Positions 60,694-64,000 of a DNA stretch of 64,000 bases are shown here, piece after piece; position 1 is the first letter of the stretch, and the number at the start of each line of letters is the position of its first letter. The stretch is from positions 1 through 64,000 of the forward strand of contig JAHDVK010000026.1 of the NCBI GenBank assembly GCA_023384675.1. Reading direction: 5' to 3'. The translations under genes and the position numbers were made by a program. The DNA comes from Bryobacteraceae bacterium (lineage in GTDB: Bacteria; Acidobacteriota; Terriglobia; Bryobacterales; Bryobacteraceae). The notes below the pieces were generated by a model that saw only the letters and a list, made by a program, of their open reading frames with translations, was not told the origin of the DNA and made no database searches.

Positions 60694-60873
60694 ACAGCCT
60701 GACCCGCCCCAGCGCACTTTCCTACGAAATCTTAAATGGTTGAAAATAAACGAACTTCCGCCGCACCAGGCACTCACGATTATACCGACGGCCGCGGCAA
60801 CCGGACTATCGCTGCGGAGAAGCGCCTTTGAATGACTTAGATCCAAAAAGTGCCCTGGGACGGGTCAGGCTGT
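60694..60873. mobile_element. MITE-like element, 180 bp with 27-bp terminal inverted repeats
   Basis: Left end 60694-60720 (ACAGCCTGACCCGCCCCAGC then GCACTTT) and the reverse complement of 60847-60873 match at 25 of 27 bases. The interior, about 126 bases, is A+T-richer and encodes nothing. No clear target-site duplication flanks it. The size, long inverted ends and lack of coding capacity are those of a miniature inverted-repeat element or an insertion-sequence relic. Its right end is 15 bases from the stop of the foreign-looking gene at 60889. Confidence 0.72.
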
Positions 60874-60888
60874 TGCGATGAGCGCCGA

Positions 60889-62328
60889 CTATTCCAAGCG
60901 ACCGCTTGGCTCCCATTCGTCTCGGGCATGATAACAGTTCCAAAAGGTCTCCCGCAGGAGGGTATCGTTTGTTTGTAGGCGAACCGTCGAATTGGTTATC
61001 CGCTCTGTAACACGAAAGTAGCCCTGCCTTGGTTGCGATAAGCTATATTCCATTCGATTCTCGAAAATTCGATACAGTAATGTGATCACGTCCTCGACAG
61101 AGCAGCATGCCATCGCTCCTACTGCAACGCCAGAGGAAAACTGAATGAGTCGACTTAGCGGATGAATCTCGCTAAAGAATCGGCGACGAACGTCATCGTC
61201 GCAATAGAAAATCACGGGCTTCCCAAGGCTGAGGGCCATAGCAGCCTCGGCATCCTTCCCGTAGCTGTCGCCAGATCCTGCCGTATACACCAAGACCTTC
61301 GCGCACTTGACCATTAGGCATTCCAACAGGCCCTTATCCTCGTGTCCACGTGCCGCACTTAGCGTCGGGTCGAAGAATCGCAGGTTATACGGTGCAAGTG
61401 TATTGTGCGAAAAGATAGCATCACAAGTTTTCGCCATCGTGCGGAACTGGTCACGGTTTCGCATGCTGGTTGCAACGTACACATCTAGATCATTAGCCAT
61501 AGACAGATAAAGCGTCGTATTCTGGAGTGCTGCGGACCTAGATCTTGTAAACTTGCCTCTGATAGTATCGTATTTCTCGCGAAGGGCCTCTTGTGAGGTA
61601 ACTTCATCTTCTAGAATTTCGTCAGTAGAGAAAGCAAAAGCGGATTGCCTTTCGCGAAAGCGTGGATCAATAGCAGCCTCACTAAGAAGGTCCTTCGTGC
61701 GGAGCGGCCCACTGTTTCCACCGTTGCTTAGCTTGAGGAAGGCACCTAAGAGCGCATGCCACAAATCCTCATCGCCGCCATCAGGGGGTTCGAAGGTCTT
61801 ACATGCTTGCTCGGCGATCAGGTACCTGTCGTCTTGCGGTATGCGATTCAATTCAAGCGAGGCTCCTCTTCTAATCATGCCTGCAGTGTCGAATTTTTGT
61901 GAATTGTAGTAACTTTCTATTTCTTCGAAAGAAAGATCACGCAAGACAGAAAATCCATTCCTGATACTTCCGAAGAACATAAGTGAGTCAATGTAAAGCC
62001 TGTAAAGCCCCCATGCAAGCTGATCAATCGTCAGAATGCTTTCGCATTTCGAATAACTATTATCATAATACGGAAGAGCCTCGATATTGTAGATGTGCTT
62101 CGGCACGCTACACCAGTAATATTCGAAGAAACCATCCGACACGCCAGGTTGATGCGAGAGGGCTAGCAATTGGTTAAGAGTTGCTCTGCTAACCGGTTCG
62201 TTGCCGGATGTTGGCGCTTCGAGCTTTCGAAGCCGCTCCCAGACGACCCCCTCACCTGTTGGCGAGAGCCATGAATCGATTCCGCCCGTCTGTCCAGAGA
62301 AGAGTGCAAGCTTTTCGGATATAGGCAT
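60889..62328 (-). CDS. Candidate defence protein: unknown N-region plus deoxyribosyltransferase/TIR-like C-domain
   Basis: 479 residues. Base composition is visibly lower in G+C than all neighbours. Residues 1-270 have no recognised domain: helical, several aromatics and Cys, but no export signal. From 281 the protein shows a Rossmann-like domain: LDVYVATSMRNRDQFRTMAK, YNLRFFDPTLSAARGHEDKG, LLECLMVKCAKVLVYTAGSG and DSYGKDAEAAMALSLGKPVI. The last block resembles nucleoside 2-deoxyribosyltransferases (D-x-G...E-x-x-x-A-x-x-x-GKP), with Glu361 a candidate catalytic residue; TIR and SLOG-type domains share the layout. Such domains in bacteria often degrade or sense nucleotides during phage defence. 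No helper gene is adjacent. Confidence 0.7.
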   Translation of the reverse strand: MPISEKLALFSGQTGGIDSWLSPTGEGVVWERLRKLEAPTSGNEPVSRATLNQLLALSHQPGVSDGFFEYYWCSVPKHIYNIEALPYYDNSYSKCESILTIDQLAWGLYRLYIDSLMFFGSIRNGFSVLRDLSFEEIESYYNSQKFDTAGMIRRGASLELNRIPQDDRYLIAEQACKTFEPPDGGDEDLWHALLGAFLKLSNGGNSGPLRTKDLLSEAAIDPRFRERQSAFAFSTDEILEDEVTSQEALREKYDTIRGKFTRSRSAALQNTTLYLSMANDLDVYVATSMRNRDQFRTMAKTCDAIFSHNTLAPYNLRFFDPTLSAARGHEDKGLLECLMVKCAKVLVYTAGSGDSYGKDAEAAMALSLGKPVIFYCDDDVRRRFFSEIHPLSRLIQFSSGVAVGAMACCSVEDVITLLYRIFENRMEYSLSQPRQGYFRVTERITNSTVRLQTNDTLLRETFWNCYHARDEWEPSGRLE

Positions 62329-62618
62329 GCCGTGACCAGGACTGCCAGTATATCCGAAATGCGACTTTTTGCCAAGGCATAAGGAGGGATTTCGATATCG
62401 GTGACTTTTTGCTCACTCACTTTATCTCGGATTTGACTGCCCCAGAGCAACGGGGAGTATCCGGGCTGAAGGGCCACTCGACTGCACGACCACAGGAAAT
62501 CAAGGAATCGGCAGCTGCGCCACCCGCGGATAGGACAGGGCCGTCAGCCTATTCGTCCGGCGATCCGAATGGAGCATGGTGAACGTCACCAAAATCCTCC
62601 CAAATGCCCCACCCCCGC
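62329..62618. other. Intergenic region with promoter, no gene recognised
   Basis: About 290 bases between the foreign-looking gene and the oxidoreductase stop. Apart from the promoter at 62347-62375 I see nothing. A minus-strand open frame of 104 codons (62163-62477) overlaps the gene in another frame and is rejected. Composition remains low in G+C up to about 62450 and then returns to the chromosomal level, so the foreign segment seems to end there. Confidence 0.5.
62347..62375 (-). promoter_or_regulatory. Near-consensus sigma-70 promoter of the foreign-looking gene
   Basis: On the minus strand TTGGCA (62375-62370), a spacer of exactly 17 bases and TATACT (62352-62347) match the -35/-10 consensus at 4/6 and 5/6. 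The predicted transcript would start near 62340, only about 12 bases before the ATG at 62328, with no clear Shine-Dalgarno, so translation may be nearly leaderless. Confidence 0.65.
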
Positions 62619-63860
62619 TCACACAATCTCCTCCCTCCCCCCATCCCACCGCACCACCCGCTGTTCCCGGTACGCCTTCGCCGACATGATGAACGTCACT
62701 GCCTCCACAAACGCTTCGTCTTCGTTGCATTTGGGCTTGCGGCGCTCCCGGATGCAATTGAGGAAGTCCTGCATGTGGCTCGGTTGCGGCGGGGTCGCCG
62801 CCGGGTCGAACTTGCGGATCACGCCGCCGGCATGCTTGCCCGCATTCCTTTCCCCGATGACCTCGAAATCGTTCGCATCCTGCCCGATCCGGTTGAACCG
62901 GATCGCTGCGAACTTGCCCCGGAACTCCGGCGTCAGCGGCTGTGCGCTATTCATGCTGCTGGCAAACGTCACGGTGCACTTCTGCTTGTCGAACTGATAG
63001 GTCGTGCTCGTCGTGTCCGGAATCTCCCGGCCGTCCGTCAGAAAGTGAATCCCGCCGAGCGTCGAGCACCGATCCGGAATGCCGTAACCCAGCACCGACT
63101 GCACGTAATCCAGTTCGTGCGACAACAAATCCCCGGCCACGCCCGTCCCGTAATCCCAATAGCAGCGCCAGTGCCAGAACCGCTCCATACTGAACGGCCG
63201 CTTCGGCGCCGGACCCAGCCAGCGCTCCCAATCCAGGTCCTTCACCACCTGCGCCTCGTCCGGCCGGTCCCACGCGCTGTAGTAGCCGTACCAGCGCCAG
63301 GTCGCGCGCTCCGGCGGCGTATTCCCGCACCGCCCCGTCGTCACCAGCGTCACCGGACCGATATAGCCCTGCCCGATCAGCTCCCGCGCCTGCGCCGCCG
63401 CCGCGTACTGCCGTCCCTGATGCCCCAACTGCATCACCCGGCCTGTTTGTTTGACCTTCGCCCGCATCGACTTCGCTTCTTCCACCGTCCGCGTCCACCC
63501 CTTTTCCATGTACACGTCCTTGCCGGCATCGCAGGCGTCGGTCAGCATCTTCGCGTGCCAGTGATCCGGCGAGGCGACCACCACCGCGTCGACGTTCTTG
63601 TCCGCCAGCAGATCCCGGTAGTCGGTATACCGCTTCGCCTCCGCGTTGCCGCACATCTTGACGCCCTTCTCGACGTGCGGTTTGTAAACGTCACAAATCG
63701 CCACGATCCTGCTGCCGGTGGTCTTCAGCACGTCCTTGATCAGGTCGCCTCCGCGCGTTCCGGTCCCGATCATCCCCAGGCCGATCGTGTCGGACGGCGC
63801 CGCGGCTCGCGCCACCGCGGGCGCGCCGATTGCAGTGTGGAGAAAGCTCTTGCGTGTCAT
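62619..63860 (-). CDS. GFO/IDH/MocA-family oxidoreductase, exported type
   Basis: 413 residues from ATG 63860. The N-terminus MTRKSFLHTAIGAPAVARAA is leader-like, then the dinucleotide fold IGLGMIGTGTRGGDLIKDVL. VVVASPDHWHAKMLTDACDA and GKDVYMEKGWTRTVEEAKSM follow; the usual EKP catalytic motif reads EKG here, keeping Lys. The C-terminal domain has RFWHWRCYWDYGTGVAGDLL. It would oxidise or reduce a sugar or inositol derivative with NAD(P). Such leader-bearing MocA enzymes are common in Acidobacteria and Planctomycetes. Confidence 0.9.
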   Translation of the reverse strand: MTRKSFLHTAIGAPAVARAAAPSDTIGLGMIGTGTRGGDLIKDVLKTTGSRIVAICDVYKPHVEKGVKMCGNAEAKRYTDYRDLLADKNVDAVVVASPDHWHAKMLTDACDAGKDVYMEKGWTRTVEEAKSMRAKVKQTGRVMQLGHQGRQYAAAAQARELIGQGYIGPVTLVTTGRCGNTPPERATWRWYGYYSAWDRPDEAQVVKDLDWERWLGPAPKRPFSMERFWHWRCYWDYGTGVAGDLLSHELDYVQSVLGYGIPDRCSTLGGIHFLTDGREIPDTTSTTYQFDKQKCTVTFASSMNSAQPLTPEFRGKFAAIRFNRIGQDANDFEVIGERNAGKHAGGVIRKFDPAATPPQPSHMQDFLNCIRERRKPKCNEDEAFVEAVTFIMSAKAYREQRVVRWDGGREEIV

Positions 63861-64000
63861 GGCTGGCCCACATCGTATCACCGATCTCCGCGGTTTCGAA
63901 GACTTCTCCAATCGGGCCGCTGGACAGGGGGCGGCCCCATGAACGCGAAACCGTCTTGGCGTGCGCCTAACCACGTTCGGCCGGGATGCGCCTGCTCGCC
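63861..64000. other. Window end, no gene recognised
   Basis: 140 bases upstream of the oxidoreductase start. The minus-strand frame stays open across this stretch, but the translation is low-complexity Arg/Pro sequence. I see no second gene start. Confidence 0.4.

Noticed and set aside
60694-60873. Target-site duplication for the inverted-repeat element
   Set aside because: The eight bases on either side do not match.
62163-62477. 104-codon minus-strand frame upstream of the foreign gene
   Set aside because: It overlaps the start of that gene in another frame and includes its promoter; no family.

Overview
The window is a G+C-rich, tightly packed bacterial chromosome segment. Co-directional genes often overlap by 1-4 bases (ATGA, TTGA, TAATG), and several convergent gene pairs overlap at their 3' ends. 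I read it as an acidobacterium, most likely near the Bryobacterales/Solibacterales. The reasons are a PEP-CTERM protein, a TonB-dependent receptor with a carboxypeptidase-regulatory-like N-domain, FtsX-type permeases, a secreted sulfatase, a MocA-type dehydrogenase and VCBS and DUF1684 proteins, alongside ordinary diderm housekeeping genes. This placement is an inference from gene content, not from a marker-gene tree.

Layout. 1-163 is the start of a secreted protein cut by the left edge, followed by a visibly A+T-rich gap. 429-4829 holds an exported methyltransferase, then an acyltransferase-ACP-AMP ligase-HemB run. 4993-12965 holds a secreted parvulin, an ABC exporter, a YkgJ-type protein, ruvAB and a two-component pair. 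12962-21483 holds a GT-C glycosyltransferase, a nitronate monooxygenase-like protein, the PEP-CTERM protein, DUF1684, URO-D-like and VCBS proteins, and an aldo/keto reductase. 21480-26953 is a minus-strand surface-polysaccharide cluster (asparagine synthetase, two glycosyltransferases, Wzt-like ATPase). 27025-34113 holds a TPR protein, a ClC transporter, a LolC/E-like permease, lysS, a GT2 enzyme, a bacilliredoxin and a DUF6526 protein. 34118-41509 holds a second exported methyltransferase, a CusF-like lipoprotein, glutaryl-CoA dehydrogenase, a three-gene ABC/HlyD efflux operon, an orphan HicB, DUF192 and a small Cys protein. 41562-46547 holds proS, a class V aminotransferase, a sulfatase and a membrane protein. 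46507-59475 is a long minus-strand block: dusB-rnhA-nadD-PhoR-like-PhoB-like, then a TonB receptor with a secreted partner, then metH. 59562-64000 holds a glycine-zipper protein, a short inverted-repeat element, a compositionally foreign gene and a MocA-type oxidoreductase.

Three places deserve most attention. (1) 60627-62375 holds a lone A+T-richer gene whose C-terminal third looks like a nucleoside-deoxyribosyltransferase/TIR-like nucleotide-processing domain. It has its own near-consensus promoter and lies beside a 180-bp MITE-like element; I propose a single-gene defence islet. (2) 1120-4829 is a compact set of LpxL-like acyltransferase with a broken HX4(D/E) motif, free-standing ACP, AMP ligase and a slightly unusual HemB. 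(3) 50132-57456 joins a PhoB/PhoR-like pair to a TonB receptor/secreted beta-helix pair, with a possible Pho-box-like direct repeat upstream of the receptor. This suggests a phosphate-controlled outer-membrane uptake unit. I saw no rRNA or tRNA genes, CRISPR array, intact transposase or prophage.
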